A DNA stretch of 12,718 nucleotides from Bacteroidales bacterium UBA7569 (GCA_002477945.1 DLLF01000009.1:1-12718), one strand, 5' to 3'; counted from the first letter of the stretch, positions 1-7,560 are shown. The notes: generated by a model not told the origin, from the letters alone. A program made the numbers and translations.

Positions 1-429
1 GAAGACTATGCCGTCACGCCACGTCTCGTGCACGCTGCGCAAACCATTGCCGTACTGCACGAACCTTTGTATTTCTACGAAACCCGCAACCAGTCATCCT
101 ATGTGCACAACCTCACCCGTTCCGCCATAGAGAGTCAGTATCGGGCGGACAAGGTATTGGTGGATTGGTTCCGAAATGTGCAAGACGCTGACACATATCG
201 GGATATAGTCAATGTCCTCCCTCTCCGCAGCATGGTATCACTCATCAAGAGGTCCGACCGCCCTGCTTGGCAGGAGATACTGGACATCTATCGTGAGTAT
301 CTCAACCTTTCCGGCAAGAGCATGACAATGGTCAACCGCATCATCTATCACCTTGCCCGCCACCATGCTTGGGCAACCCTTCAGTGTTTTATGTATTTCT
401 ATCACCTCGTAATGCAAGACAACCAATGA
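1..429 (+). CDS. Glycosyltransferase family 2, C-terminal part (5' end outside window)
   Basis: The frame is open from base 1 and gives 142 codons to a TGA, so this is the 3' end of a longer gene. The visible part begins Glu-Asp-Tyr, matching the ED pair that follows the acceptor-side loop in many GT2 enzymes. Around residues 24-33 (YFYETRNQSS) is the 'Y-x-Y-R-x-x-x-S' stretch common in GT2 glycosyltransferases of capsule and O-antigen clusters. The rest is a helical tail ending in an aromatic segment (LQCFMYFYHLV). The GT-A nucleotide-binding half and its DxD motif are off the window, so donor and acceptor cannot be told. The stop overlaps the start of the next gene (ATGA), which suggests translational coupling in one polysaccharide operon. 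A family other than GT2 is possible but less likely, because only the tail is seen. Confidence 0.72.
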   Translation, partial: EDYAVTPRLVHAAQTIAVLHEPLYFYETRNQSSYVHNLTRSAIESQYRADKVLVDWFRNVQDADTYRDIVNVLPLRSMVSLIKRSDRPAWQEILDIYREYLNLSGKSMTMVNRIIYHLARHHAWATLQCFMYFYHLVMQDNQ

Positions 430-1304
430 TACGTGTTATTCTCAGCGGCGGCTTGGGAAACCAGATGTTCGAGTATGCTTCCGCTTTTGCATGGGCGAAA
501 GAAACAGGTGATGACCTGCTGATAGATACTTCGTTCTTCGATGTATATGGCGACCGCTCTTGGTGCCGTCCGTATGAGTTGGTGTCTTTTGCGTTGCACG
601 AAACCACTAAGGTTACCCGCAGAGGGCGTTTGGCTATCCGTGTTCTTCCCAAACTGTCGCTGTATTGTCGCAAACGGGGAACATTCCATTTGGGCAGGTA
701 TCTCTTTGACGCAGACAACTGGGCGGAAGCACGGAAGTACCACTCCTCGGTATTGTACGGATATTTTGCCAATTGTCATCTCTTTGAGATGCATCGGGAC
801 GAACTGCTGAAGGCTTTCTCATTCCGATATGCACCCGATGCCGCAAATGCCCGCTTGCTGCAGCAGATAGACTCCTGCCAATCCGTATCCGTTCATATTC
901 GTCGTGGTGATTACTTGAATAGTGCCAATGCCGGTGTGTTCCATCACCCTACAGTAGAGTGGTATCAAGCGGCTATGCGGCAGATATCAGAGCAGGTTGA
1001 GAATCCTGTATGGTTCTTCTTTTCCGATGACATGCAGTGGGTGAAAGAGCAGTTCGCCGACGTACAGAACAGTGTATTTGTTGACACCAACCATAGTGCA
1101 AATGCATACAATGATATGCGACTGATGAGCCGATGCAGGCACAACATCATCGCCAACAGTTCCTTCAGTTGGTGGGGGGCATGGCTCAATACCAATCCGC
1201 AAAAGATAGTGATTGCACCGGACAAATACTATAACGATGATAATGCTAACAAGAAGAAATACTTGTCCCGAATGATTCCACAGGATTGGAAAGTATTGGA
1301 ATAG
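426..1304 (+). CDS. Alpha-1,2-fucosyltransferase-like glycosyltransferase, family GT11
   Basis: The protein has 292 residues, a normal length for bacterial GT11. It has the N-terminal GGLGNQMFEYA motif (residues 8-18), the GDP-fucose-binding HIRRGDY motif (157-163), the FFSDDMQWVK segment (198-207) and the C-terminal SSFSWWGAWLN motif (245-255). These are the hallmark blocks of the GT11 family (GT-B fold), which moves L-fucose from GDP-fucose to the 2-OH of a sugar, usually galactose, on lipid-linked oligosaccharides in the cytoplasm. I chose the ATG that overlaps the previous stop (ATGA): it puts the GGLGNQ motif at the usual distance from the N-terminus, whereas a frame extension starting at 369 would run inside the upstream gene. 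It converges on an O-acetyltransferase gene 29 bp away. The acceptor sugar cannot be read from sequence; some GT11 members use other linkages. Confidence 0.92.
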   Translation: MIRVILSGGLGNQMFEYASAFAWAKETGDDLLIDTSFFDVYGDRSWCRPYELVSFALHETTKVTRRGRLAIRVLPKLSLYCRKRGTFHLGRYLFDADNWAEARKYHSSVLYGYFANCHLFEMHRDELLKAFSFRYAPDAANARLLQQIDSCQSVSVHIRRGDYLNSANAGVFHHPTVEWYQAAMRQISEQVENPVWFFFSDDMQWVKEQFADVQNSVFVDTNHSANAYNDMRLMSRCRHNIIANSSFSWWGAWLNTNPQKIVIAPDKYYNDDNANKKKYLSRMIPQDWKVLE

Positions 1305-1333
1305 GCAACATCGCCTGAGGCATCGGCGTAGAA

Positions 1334-2356
1334 CTAAAGGTAGGCAATCAGTCCTGTCTTGTCGGATTGTGACAGGCGGCGTGTCAGAAAACTGATTGCA
1401 GCATTTATTCCGATAACGCCGGCTGTTGCCAGTAAGAGACTGATAACGGGAGGAATCGCGATATAACAAAGCAATTTGTAAAACAGGCTCCCGAAAATAA
1501 TATGAATGCACATCAAGCGTAGTGCCTCACGACCGATATAGGAGAATATACGGGTTACAAAAGAATGGTTCATTTGCCTGAATACAAGAGCGAAAAACAG
1601 TGTCTCCGTTATCCCCGAAACGAGAAAGCACAATACACTCCACGGAGCAATCTGCCCGAATATGCCGAGAGACATATTGGTATAGCCATTGATGGTACCG
1701 GTGCCCCAATAGACGAACACACATAGGGTTATTACCAACCAGTCGTATATCCGTCGGTGCGATATTTCAGTTTCTTCTGTCCTTTGCTTCCACATATACC
1801 CTGCCCTCATAAAGAGGAATCCTATAAAACAGGTATCCAAACTGTACGGAAGCAGTATGGTTTTGTATTGGGACAAAGCACTTAGTGCCAATGCACATAG
1901 CGGAAGTATCCATTTGTTTGCCATTCTATCCTGCAGCAGCATCAACAGATAAGAGAGGTAGAAGCAGGGCAGAAACCATAATGGTGCTATGTAGTAACAC
2001 TTGGAGAGAAGCCCGAAACTGTAACAGGAGCCGGGAGGATATAAATCGTATCTTCCGTAAAGCAGCCCTAACAGCCCGCGTGTAAAAGATACGTTATGGG
2101 AAAGCAGCGAGGCTACTGTCAGTATCCCCAGACCATAGAAGACATAAGGAACCCAAAGGCGTAACGTCCTTTTATATACTGCTGACTTCCAATCCAAAGT
2201 CGGGTGATAGGTTACTCCTGCCATGACAAAAAACATTGGCACATACCCATACGTCAGCCAAGTCAGAACAGGAATACTCCGGTCCGACAAATGAGACAGC
2301 ATTACCAGAAATATGGCTATTCCTTTCGTTGCGTCAATCCAGCGTACCCTTTCCAT
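1334..2356 (-). CDS. Membrane O-acyltransferase, acyltransferase-3 family (fucose 4-O-acetylase-like)
   Basis: A 340-residue polytopic protein. It opens with WIDATKGIAIFLVMLSH (residues 6-22): the Asp, Lys and His of this first helix are typical of acyltransferase-3 / COG3594 proteins, which move acetyl groups onto sugars across the cytoplasmic membrane. PMFFVMAGVTY (40-50) and APLWFLPCFYLSYLLML (124-140) are further family-like blocks, and about ten hydrophobic segments follow. I prefer the ATG at 2356 over the in-frame ATG at 2410 because homologues begin a few residues before the WIDxxKG motif and because AGGAAT lies about 6 nt upstream. With this start the gene overlaps the 3' end of the YfhO-family gene by 40 nt, so the two are probably one transcript. 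Its convergent neighbour is a fucosyltransferase, so acetylation of fucose is a natural but unproven guess. Confidence 0.85.
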   Translation of the reverse strand: MERVRWIDATKGIAIFLVMLSHLSDRSIPVLTWLTYGYVPMFFVMAGVTYHPTLDWKSAVYKRTLRLWVPYVFYGLGILTVASLLSHNVSFTRGLLGLLYGRYDLYPPGSCYSFGLLSKCYYIAPLWFLPCFYLSYLLMLLQDRMANKWILPLCALALSALSQYKTILLPYSLDTCFIGFLFMRAGYMWKQRTEETEISHRRIYDWLVITLCVFVYWGTGTINGYTNMSLGIFGQIAPWSVLCFLVSGITETLFFALVFRQMNHSFVTRIFSYIGREALRLMCIHIIFGSLFYKLLCYIAIPPVISLLLATAGVIGINAAISFLTRRLSQSDKTGLIAYL

Positions 2357-4779
2357 ACAACTATTCCTATGCTGATGAGAATAGCCAAAATGACAAATGC
2401 CAACGACCATTTGTCTGTCTTTACCATTTGCGGCTCAAATGCCATGCGTATCGTGTGCTGCCCCGCAGGAATCACGGCTGCACGGAGCACATAGTTGGCA
2501 CGACCCAATGGATATTCCTGACCGTCAATATATAAATGCCAATCGTCGGGATAATATATCTCCGAGAACACCGCCACCCTGTTCCGCTCGTTCTGTGACT
2601 CATAGATGAGTTCATTCGGCTTATAGGACGTCATAGTTATCTTGTCCTCGTCAAATGCCATCAGCGTGCTGCACTCGGGCTTGGTAGCATCCAATATATC
2701 AGCAAACTTCTTGTCTGCCACGGCGGTAGTATGCAGGTCAAGCGTGCGTAGTGCTTCGCTTTCCTCATCGGGCGTGTCCACTAACAACAGGCTGTCCACA
2801 AACCATGCATTCCCCATAGCATTCGGATTTTGGTGCACTTGTCCGTCGCGCGTGATGATATACTTGGTGTTGAGCATATCTATCACAGCCCAATTGTTTT
2901 GGGAGATATGCGCATCTATCAAGTCTTGGTAGCGGCGCAGTTTCGTAGCAGAATAGCCGCCTATAGACTTGAGACGGTAACTGGTTCGGGAGTCATTGAA
3001 GGTATTGGCGGCAAGATTGAAGACACGGTAATCAAGGCTCTTGTCTTGCAGTATCTGTTCTTCCCAGGGTTGGATAGCAAACACACGGTCGCTGTCTTTC
3101 TTGGTAACAAAGTTGTTGTTATTGAAGAAATGGCGGTTCACAGGAACCATATCCGCCAACACCAGACCCGTCAGCACAATGCCAAGCACCAGCGTGCTGT
3201 TCTTGGTCTCTCTCTTCCACGTATAGAGCAGGAACACAGCCGTTCCGAGAACCACAAACAGCAGGCTTCGCCATGCGGATTGGGTCATCAGGGCGTGCCG
3301 TTGGTCAAGGATGGCATTGTATATTTGGGGACCTACCTGCCCTTTCCATTGCGCATCGTACGAGGATGTGACATCAAATCCACCGCCGAACAGGGCTACT
3401 ACCAGACATATCAACGCCGTTGTTCCACCTGCAATCAATACCATTGTGCGGTTGCGCTTCACGTCATTCGAGGTCATCAGTTCTTTGAGACCCAGAAAAC
3501 ATAACAGGGGGATTGTCACTTCCGCTACCACGAGTATGGACTCCACGGCGCGGAACTTGTTGTACATCGGGAAGTAGTTGAAGAACAACTCTGTCCATCC
3601 CAACAGGTTGCGCCCCCAAGCCAATGTGACGGAGAACAGCGTGGCAATCAGCAGTGCCCATTTGTAGGGACCGGGCACTATCAGAAGTCCCAACAGAAAC
3701 AGCATACAAATGACAGCACCTGCATATACCGGTCCGCTGGTGAAAGCCTTTTCGCCCCAATATGTCGGTGCGCCCTGACAGAAGCCTTTGGCTTGGCGGG
3801 CAGGCACGCCCATCTTCTTGAGGTCTTGTTCCAATTGGCTGTCCTTGCCCAAATCATAGCCGCTACAGCCTCCCATATAGTTGGGAATGAGCAGGGTCAG
3901 TGTCTCGTCAATACCATAACTCCATGCAGTAGCATAGTCTATATCCAGTCCGGATTGTTCCGTGTTCTTCTTGTCAGTAGGTTGTGTCAGTTCGCTGTGC
4001 CCTCCGCGCATGGTCTCATTCAGATAACTGCGGTTCATCTGCCACCAACTGAGTTTGGTGCCGTAGATGAGCAGTACACAGCCTATCAGGACAGCCATGG
4101 ATATCCCGAGGTCTTTCCAACGCTTGTCGCGGATATGCAGATATAGTTCGGTGCAACCCATCACCCCTAACAACAGGCAATAGTAGTAGGTCATCTGGGC
4201 ATGGCAGACGGCTCCCATAGTGCCATATAGCAGCACCAAGGGCACACCTAACCAATAATTCTTGCGGAAGATAGCATAGAACCCGCCTATCACGGGGGCT
4301 AAAAAGCCTATTGCCATGGCTTTGGTAATGTGTCCTGCGGGAATAATCAGCAGAAAATAACTACTCAGTCCTATGGCGAAACCGCCGGCAATGCTAATCC
4401 ACGGATTGACGCCAAAGCAACGGAGGAGTATGAAAAAACCGAAGAAATAGGCGAACAACAGACCTATTGCCGCCCAATCACCGGTCATAAACCCATGGGC
4501 GATATCCGCCAAATATGTGACCAGCGTGTTTGATTGCAGTTTGCCCGTTATCTGATACGTGGGCATACCTCCGAACATCGAGTTGGTCCACCATGATGTC
4601 TCGCCCGTCTCTTTGGCAAACTCCTGCACCTCATGGGCGGCACCTTTCCAGTTGTTCACATCACCGGCCTGCAGCACTTTGCCCTCCAACAGCGGTGCAC
4701 AATAAATCATAGACACCGCCAAAAAGACAACAACCGCCACCGCATACGGCAATATCTTCTTCCACTCAAAATGTTTCAT
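2317..4779 (-). CDS. YfhO-family polytopic membrane protein (GT-C-like)
   Basis: A protein of 820 residues. TM1 spans about residues 10-30. Next comes a GD pair (39-40, in LQAGDVNNWKG), placed like the acidic metal or substrate motif in the first outer loop of GT-C glycosyltransferases. SSWW- and GGMPTYQ-like residues (62-76) follow, then many hydrophobic segments to about residue 550. The next ~230 residues form a hydrophilic, mostly extracytoplasmic domain with the VAVFSEIYYPDDWHLYIDG stretch often seen in YfhO homologues of Bacteroidota, and there is a last TM near 791-809. The Bacillus subtilis YfhO acts with CsbB to put a sugar on lipoteichoic acid; the bacteroidotal role is not established, so I claim only the family. 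It is the first gene of a minus-strand pair with the acyltransferase and has its own promoter candidate. The ATG at 4779 is followed by Lys and aromatic residues, then TM1, as expected. Confidence 0.88.
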   Translation of the reverse strand: MKHFEWKKILPYAVAVVVFLAVSMIYCAPLLEGKVLQAGDVNNWKGAAHEVQEFAKETGETSWWTNSMFGGMPTYQITGKLQSNTLVTYLADIAHGFMTGDWAAIGLLFAYFFGFFILLRCFGVNPWISIAGGFAIGLSSYFLLIIPAGHITKAMAIGFLAPVIGGFYAIFRKNYWLGVPLVLLYGTMGAVCHAQMTYYYCLLLGVMGCTELYLHIRDKRWKDLGISMAVLIGCVLLIYGTKLSWWQMNRSYLNETMRGGHSELTQPTDKKNTEQSGLDIDYATAWSYGIDETLTLLIPNYMGGCSGYDLGKDSQLEQDLKKMGVPARQAKGFCQGAPTYWGEKAFTSGPVYAGAVICMLFLLGLLIVPGPYKWALLIATLFSVTLAWGRNLLGWTELFFNYFPMYNKFRAVESILVVAEVTIPLLCFLGLKELMTSNDVKRNRTMVLIAGGTTALICLVVALFGGGFDVTSSYDAQWKGQVGPQIYNAILDQRHALMTQSAWRSLLFVVLGTAVFLLYTWKRETKNSTLVLGIVLTGLVLADMVPVNRHFFNNNNFVTKKDSDRVFAIQPWEEQILQDKSLDYRVFNLAANTFNDSRTSYRLKSIGGYSATKLRRYQDLIDAHISQNNWAVIDMLNTKYIITRDGQVHQNPNAMGNAWFVDSLLLVDTPDEESEALRTLDLHTTAVADKKFADILDATKPECSTLMAFDEDKITMTSYKPNELIYESQNERNRVAVFSEIYYPDDWHLYIDGQEYPLGRANYVLRAAVIPAGQHTIRMAFEPQMVKTDKWSLAFVILAILISIGIVVWKGYAGLTQRKE

Positions 4780-4784
4780 AATTA

Positions 4785-4852
4785 CAAACTTTGTCCGATA
4801 ATCACAAATTTTGCCCGAAATTATAGTAAATACTTGACTTGTGCAAATTTTG
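4785..4852. repeat. Three operator-like CAAAyTTTG repeats across the YfhO-family promoter
   Basis: On the plus strand ACAAACTTTGTCCG, ACAAATTTTGCCCG and GCAAATTTTGTCCT recur with cores at 4785-4793, 4805-4813 and 4844-4852. The steps are 20 bp and 39 bp, close to two and four helix turns, so a bound protein would meet them on nearly the same face. The first copy lies in the leader, the second at the predicted start site and the third over the -33 element. This layout suits repression, but no regulator is identified. Part of the likeness may come from the TTTG promoter motif itself and from local AT-richness. Confidence 0.4.
4816..4847 (-). promoter_or_regulatory. Bacteroidota-type promoter for the YfhO-family gene
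   Basis: Read on the minus strand, TTTG (4847-4844) is followed by exactly 20 bp and then TAATTTCG (4823-4816). That is 7 of 8 positions of the Bacteroidota -7 consensus TAnnTTTG, at the same spacing as the two other promoters in this window. Transcription would begin near 4810, giving a leader of about 30 nt before the ATG at 4779. The promoter overlaps two of three CAAA(A/T)TTTG repeats, so it may be regulated. No start-site data are available. Confidence 0.5.
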
Positions 4853-4897
4853 TCCTATTTTATATAGTTCCTTACTCTCGCAATCTGATATGTTAAA

Positions 4898-5246
4898 CCC
4901 ATTGGCGGAATTAATTGGAAAAGTGAGGGTCGTCGGGTCAGTTGCAGCGGCATTGTGCAGGACGTCAAAACAGAACGAAAATTTCGATAAGCGGAGATAT
5001 TGTCTGAGCACAGCGGGTTATGTCTCCGCGGGAATTCGAGCGACCCCAATTTTTGGCAACACCCGACACAAGTAAACCAACGGATTGATGTCATTTATAG
5101 CCCCCTCTTTGAGGGTGAGGGAGTCCCATTGGTTTCTTTTGTTTTGACCAGGCAAAAAAAAGGAGTATGTATAAATATATAACTATATATAATTTATATC
5201 TCAAGTGATAATGAGTGAAATGAGTTAACTTAATTCCGCCAACGGG
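4898..5246. mobile_element. MITE-like non-coding element with terminal inverted repeats
   Basis: The element is bounded by CCCATTGGCGGAATTAA (4898-4914) and TTAATTCCGCCAACGGG (5230-5246). These are inverted copies matching at 16 of 17 positions, and the match continues weakly outward. It is 349 bp long, has no credible reading frame, and sits between the divergent YfhO-family and glf promoters without breaking either. Inside are an inverted repeat GCGGAGA/TCTCCGC (4991-4997 and 5023-5029), a short CCCTCtttGAGGG hairpin at 5103-5115, and a T-rich/A-rich arm pair near 5133-5163. Its right part (5041-5246) is clearly homologous to 12500-12696. I see no certain target-site duplication and no transposase. 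It could be a MITE or another dispersed intergenic repeat; the mobile label is an inference. Confidence 0.5.
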
Positions 5247-5264
5247 TATATTCAACTCCTTATA

Positions 5265-5296
5265 TTTGCTATATCCAACTATTTGCTGTACCTTTG
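5265..5296 (+). promoter_or_regulatory. Bacteroidota-type promoter for glf
   Basis: TTTG (5265-5268), 20 bp, then TACCTTTG (5289-5296) fully matches the Bacteroides consensus TTTG / TAnnTTTG. The -7 octamer and the spacing are identical to those of the parA promoter in this window. It starts 18 bp beyond the end of the 349-bp repeat element. The leader to the glf ATG would be about 110-135 nt and holds the 11-bp tandem repeats. Confidence 0.65.
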
Positions 5297-5357
5297 GGAA
5301 TGATATATGTTTTTTGTGGTGCTTTCGTATCTTCATTGGGTTAATAGCGGGTGATTA

Positions 5358-5401
5358 CGAGACCTTACCGAGACCTGGTCGAGACCTTACCGAGAGAATA
5401 A
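5358..5401 (+). repeat. 11-bp tandem repeat in the glf leader
   Basis: Four head-to-tail units of 11 bp: CGAGACCTTAC, CGAGACCTGGT, CGAGACCTTAC and CGAGAGAATAA. Units 1 and 3 are identical and unit 4 decays after CGAGA, so the array can also be read as a 22-bp repeat with a 16-bp identical core. It lies between the predicted promoter and the glf start codon, inside the transcribed leader. An 11-bp period cannot keep a reading frame, so this is not coding. A protein- or RNA-binding role, or a neutral minisatellite, are both open. Confidence 0.7.
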
Positions 5402-5436
5402 CGTCAGCAAACAATATGAACACCAAGCAACATAAC

Positions 5437-6555
5437 ATGAAACCTTACGATTATCTCATAGTCGGTGCAGGCTTGTTCGGAGCCACCATCGCCTACCGCG
5501 CACGCCAAGCAGGCAAGCGTGTCCTCGTTATCGACCGCCGTCCCCATCTCGGCGGCAACATCTACTGCGAAGAGGTAGAAGGCATCCACGTGCATAAGTA
5601 CGGGGCGCACATCTTCCATACCGACAACCGCCGCGTCTGGCAGTTCGTCAATTCGCTGGTCGAGTTCAACCGCTACACCAACTCCCCCGTAGCCAACTAC
5701 CGCGGACACCTCTACAACCTGCCGTTCAATATGAACACGTTTGCCGGGATGTGGGGCGTCATCACCCCCGCCGAAGCACAAGCCAAGATAGACGAGCAAC
5801 GCGCCGAAGCCATGCAAGCCCTCAACGGACGCGAACCTGCCAATCTGGAGGAGCAAGCCCTCACCTTGGTCGGGCGCGACATCTACGAGCGGCTCATCAA
5901 GGGTTACACCGAGAAGCAATGGGGACGACCCTGCACGGAGTTACCCGCTTTCATTATCCGCCGCCTGCCCGTCCGTATGGTCTTCGACAACAACTACTTC
6001 AACGACCCGTACCAAGGCATACCCATCGGCGGGTATAACCTGCTTATCGACAAACTGTTAGACGGCTGCGATACTCGCTTGAACACAGATTATCTTGCCC
6101 GTAAAACCGAGTTCGACGCCCTTGCCGACAAGGTAGTCTATACCGGTTCCATAGACGAGTACTTTGGTTACCGACTCGGACACTTGGAGTACCGCACAGT
6201 CCGCTTTGAGACAGAGGTCTTGGACACGCCCAACTACCAAGGCAATGCCGTCATCAACTACACCGATGCCGCCGTTCCCTACACGCGCATCATTGAGCAC
6301 AAGCACTTTGAGATGTTCGGTACAGCGGTAGATGCGTGTCCCAAGACCGTCATCTCCCGCGAGTATTCCACCGAGTGGCAGCAAGGGATGGAGCCCTACT
6401 ACCCCGTCAATGACGAGCGCAACAGCCTGCTCTACAGGCAGTATGCCGACCTTGCCCGCATGGAAACCAATGTCCTCTTCGGCGGCCGCCTTGCCGAATA
6501 CAAATACTACGACATGGACGACATCATCGCCCGCGCCTTGGAAACAGAGATATAA
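5437..6555 (+). CDS. glf: UDP-galactopyranose mutase
   Basis: Glf is a cytoplasmic FAD enzyme that interconverts UDP-galactopyranose and UDP-galactofuranose, supplying Galf for surface glycans. The 372-residue product has the usual length. The N-terminus carries the FAD-binding GAGLFG (residues 10-15) and an acidic end of the second strand (VIDRRPHLGGN, 31-41). Family blocks follow in order: YGAHIFHT (55-62), KGYTEKQWG (155-163), RLPVR...DNNYFNDPYQGIP (176-196), PYTRIIEHKHFEMFG (281-295, with the conserved substrate-phosphate arginine), TVISREYSTEW (304-314), PYYPVND (320-326) and FGGRLAEYKYYDMDD (348-362). I start at 5437 because homologues begin two to six residues before the YDYLIVGAG strand; an in-frame ATG at 5416 would add seven residues and cannot be excluded. 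By eye the gene is richer in G+C than the par operon. It is followed 18 nt later by a GT2 gene. Confidence 0.95.
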   Translation: MKPYDYLIVGAGLFGATIAYRARQAGKRVLVIDRRPHLGGNIYCEEVEGIHVHKYGAHIFHTDNRRVWQFVNSLVEFNRYTNSPVANYRGHLYNLPFNMNTFAGMWGVITPAEAQAKIDEQRAEAMQALNGREPANLEEQALTLVGRDIYERLIKGYTEKQWGRPCTELPAFIIRRLPVRMVFDNNYFNDPYQGIPIGGYNLLIDKLLDGCDTRLNTDYLARKTEFDALADKVVYTGSIDEYFGYRLGHLEYRTVRFETEVLDTPNYQGNAVINYTDAAVPYTRIIEHKHFEMFGTAVDACPKTVISREYSTEWQQGMEPYYPVNDERNSLLYRQYADLARMETNVLFGGRLAEYKYYDMDDIIARALETEI

Positions 6556-6573
6556 TCATTCCAATACATACCT

Positions 6574-7479
6574 ATGCTGACCGTTATCATTTGTACATAC
6601 AACCGCGAGAAGTACATCGGCAACCTGCTTTTGGCTTTGGCAAAGAACGATTTACCAAAGTCGGACTATGAGATTGTGCTGGTGGACAACAACTGTACCG
6701 ACCACACCCGCGACATCTGCAATGCTTTTGCCCTGCAACACCCCGATATATCTTTCCGTTATGTCATAGAAACCGAACAGGGACTTTCCGCCGCTCGCAA
6801 CTGTGGTATCAAAGAAGCAAAGGGCGACATCCTCGTCTATGTGGACGATGACGCATTGGTAGATGCAAATTATCTGCGTGCGTATGCGGAGCATTTTGCC
6901 ACGCACCCCGATACCATGGCGGCAGGAGGACCTATCGAACCGCTGTACGAGAACACGGTAGCCCCCGCATGGATGACCCCATACACCAAAGCACTTCTTA
7001 CCGGTTGGCTCAACTATGGCAATCAGGTCAAGCCCTTTCCCAAAGAACGCTTCCCCGGAGGAGGCAATGCCGCCTACCGCAAAGAGGTGTTTGATAAAGT
7101 AGGACTGTTCAATACTGCCTTGGGGCGCAAAGGCAATGGGCTGATGAGTTCGGAGGAAAAGGACATATTCGACAAGATGCACACACTGGGTATGACAATT
7201 CTCTATTTACCGACTCCCGTACTCCACCATATCATCCCGCAAGCCAAACTGGAGAAACCGTACTTCGACAAACTCACCCGCCAGATAGGAGTCAGCGAAA
7301 GGCAGCGTACTTTGGCTGTATCACGCACCAAATACGTCAAACGACTATTCAGTGAAGCCGTCAAGTGGATGGGAACTATCGTCTTGTTTTGCGGCTATAC
7401 CCTGCAAGGACACCCCGCCAAAGGCTATAAACTCATTCTCTTCCGCCGCAATGTAACCGAAGGACTCTTGCATGGTTAG
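6574..7479 (+). CDS. Glycosyltransferase family 2 (candidate galactofuranosyltransferase)
   Basis: A 301-residue GT-A fold enzyme. It shows the start strand VIICTYNREKYI (residues 4-15), the nucleotide-sugar strand EIVLVDNNCTD (33-43), GLSAARNCGIKEAKGD (70-85) and the metal-binding VYVDDDA (88-94). The acceptor region PGGGNAAYRKEVFDKVGLF (161-179) is followed by the probable catalytic acid pair in SSEEKD (192-197) and by HHIIP (218-222). The C-terminal ~50 residues include one hydrophobic stretch (WMGTIVLFCGYTLQG, 265-279) that may sit at the membrane. It is 18 nt downstream of glf and surely co-transcribed, so a Galf transferase using the UDP-Galf made by Glf is a fair guess; the sequence alone does not show donor specificity. 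A start at the ATG directly before LTVIICTYN is the only sensible choice. Confidence 0.9.
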   Translation: MLTVIICTYNREKYIGNLLLALAKNDLPKSDYEIVLVDNNCTDHTRDICNAFALQHPDISFRYVIETEQGLSAARNCGIKEAKGDILVYVDDDALVDANYLRAYAEHFATHPDTMAAGGPIEPLYENTVAPAWMTPYTKALLTGWLNYGNQVKPFPKERFPGGGNAAYRKEVFDKVGLFNTALGRKGNGLMSSEEKDIFDKMHTLGMTILYLPTPVLHHIIPQAKLEKPYFDKLTRQIGVSERQRTLAVSRTKYVKRLFSEAVKWMGTIVLFCGYTLQGHPAKGYKLILFRRNVTEGLLHG

Positions 7480-7560
7480 GTAGTCTTTTGCTGTTCCTGT
7501 TGGCACACTGTTTCTTCTCTGTTCCTGCGTATAGACCATAGAGAGCCGCTTCTCATTCGT

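Noticed and set aside
1305..1333. Terminator between the convergent fucosyltransferase and acyltransferase genes
   Set aside because: Only 29 bp with no stem longer than about 3-4 bp; not supported.
2830..3504. Long antisense frame of 224 codons within the YfhO-family gene
   Set aside because: A shadow of the strongly supported minus-strand gene, with no recognisable domain or start context.
5091..5336. Small minus-strand frame across the right end of the 349-bp element
   Set aside because: It spans the terminal repeat and AT-rich non-coding DNA, and the aligned second copy does not keep the frame.
5266..5436. N-terminal extension of Glf upstream of the chosen ATG
   Set aside because: It crosses the promoter and the 11-bp repeats and has no likeness to the family; the FAD strand is expected within ten residues of the start. 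Only the ATG at 5416 remains a minor alternative.
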